The notes below the pieces were generated by a model, which saw only the letters and a program-made list of their open reading frames with translations, ran no database searches and was not told the DNA's origin. Shown here piece after piece: positions 63,893 through 64,000 of a DNA stretch of 64,000 nucleotides. A program made the position numbers and the translations under genes. Origin of the DNA: Bradyrhizobium algeriense. GTDB lineage: Bacteria; Pseudomonadota; Alphaproteobacteria; Rhizobiales; Xanthobacteraceae. The stretch is from positions 6,014,001 through 6,078,000 of the forward strand of contig NZ_JAZHRV010000001.1 of assembly GCF_036924595.1 (NCBI RefSeq), read 5' to 3'. Positions within the stretch are counted from its first letter, which is position 1. The number at the start of each line of letters is the position of its first letter.

Positions 63893-64000
63893 CTATTTGC
63901 GGGCCGCCTCGAAGGGACTGATGAGATTTCCAGTCTTCAGTTTATCCGGGAACAGGATCACCTGTTTGCCGGAGGACCGGAACTGTTCGATATCCTTGTC
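63893..64000 (-). CDS. ABC transporter substrate-binding protein, C-terminal fragment
   Basis: The frame is open from the window edge and ends at TAG 63893-63895. The 35 visible residues include QVILFPDKLKTGNLISPFEAARK, which fits the C-terminal end of a LivJ/LivK-type periplasmic binding protein. It lies 48 bases upstream of livH and would be the first gene of the operon. Specificity cannot be judged from this piece. Confidence 0.6.
   Translation of the reverse strand, partial: DKDIEQFRSSGKQVILFPDKLKTGNLISPFEAARK

Overview
The window looks like a chromosomal segment of a Bradyrhizobium-type alphaproteobacterium (Nitrobacteraceae). The evidence is the high GC content and codon use, the gene content (CpdR, homospermidine synthase, twin-arginine-type OpgD with OpgH, class III cyclase-TPR proteins, BA14K protein, Bug-type binding protein) and several families of short palindromic intergenic repeats typical of that group. 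No phage, IS element, plasmid replication gene or CRISPR array is visible. It is mainly core and metabolic genome; the unusual material lies mostly in the non-coding regions.

Layout. 1-5.3 kb: minus-strand Rieske (partial) and two metal-dependent amidohydrolases, then on the plus strand two small secreted proteins and a fumarate reductase/ketosteroid-dehydrogenase-like flavoprotein. 5.4-9.1 kb: opgD-opgH for periplasmic glucans. 9.2-11 kb: adenylate cyclase-TPR protein; a paralogue lies at 22.4-24.2 kb. 11.1-16 kb: tRNA-Val(GAC), cpdR, N-formylglutamate amidohydrolase, a minus-strand sRNA candidate, histidinol-phosphatase, a degenerate isochorismatase-like protein and a Bug solute-binding protein. 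16.2-19.1 kb: a TPP riboswitch directly in front of an O-methyltransferase-like gene, then a promoter, 15-codon leader peptide and intrinsic terminator in front of a Bcr/CflA-type MFS efflux gene. 19.4-29 kb: LysR/TauE, LysE, cyclase, a PCP-motif protein, a frameshifted GFA gene, two alpha/beta hydrolases and an sHSP with a ROSE-like thermometer. 29.5-35.9 kb: gltB-gltD glutamate synthase. 36-43.8 kb: BA14K protein, outer-membrane barrel, kdsD, a carboxymuconolactone decarboxylase-like gene divergent from an HxlR regulator with a double palindromic operator, NfeD and SPFH membrane proteins, hemH, MAPEG. 43.9-49.6 kb: heavy-metal RND efflux cluster. 49.6-54.6 kb: thioesterase, Ni/Co exporter (NicO) with DUF1007 partner, M3 peptidase. 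54.6-59.2 kb: polyamine cluster (speF-like leader RNA, ornithine decarboxylase, GNAT, RidA, homospermidine synthase). 59.4-64 kb: Cys-rich lipoprotein, acetoacetate decarboxylase and a branched-chain-type ABC transporter operon (livK end, livH, livM, livG, livF), with livG carrying an apparent frameshift.

Working together: ornithine decarboxylase makes putrescine and homospermidine synthase condenses it to homospermidine, with a structured leader controlling entry. GltBD supplies glutamate. The RND and NicO modules handle metals. The most interesting signals are RNA-level: the TPP-controlled methyltransferase, the leader-peptide attenuator on an efflux pump, the anti-Shine-Dalgarno sRNA, the speF leader and the ROSE thermometer. 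Two frameshifts (livG, GFA), both resolved by removing one base, should be checked as real mutations or assembly errors.
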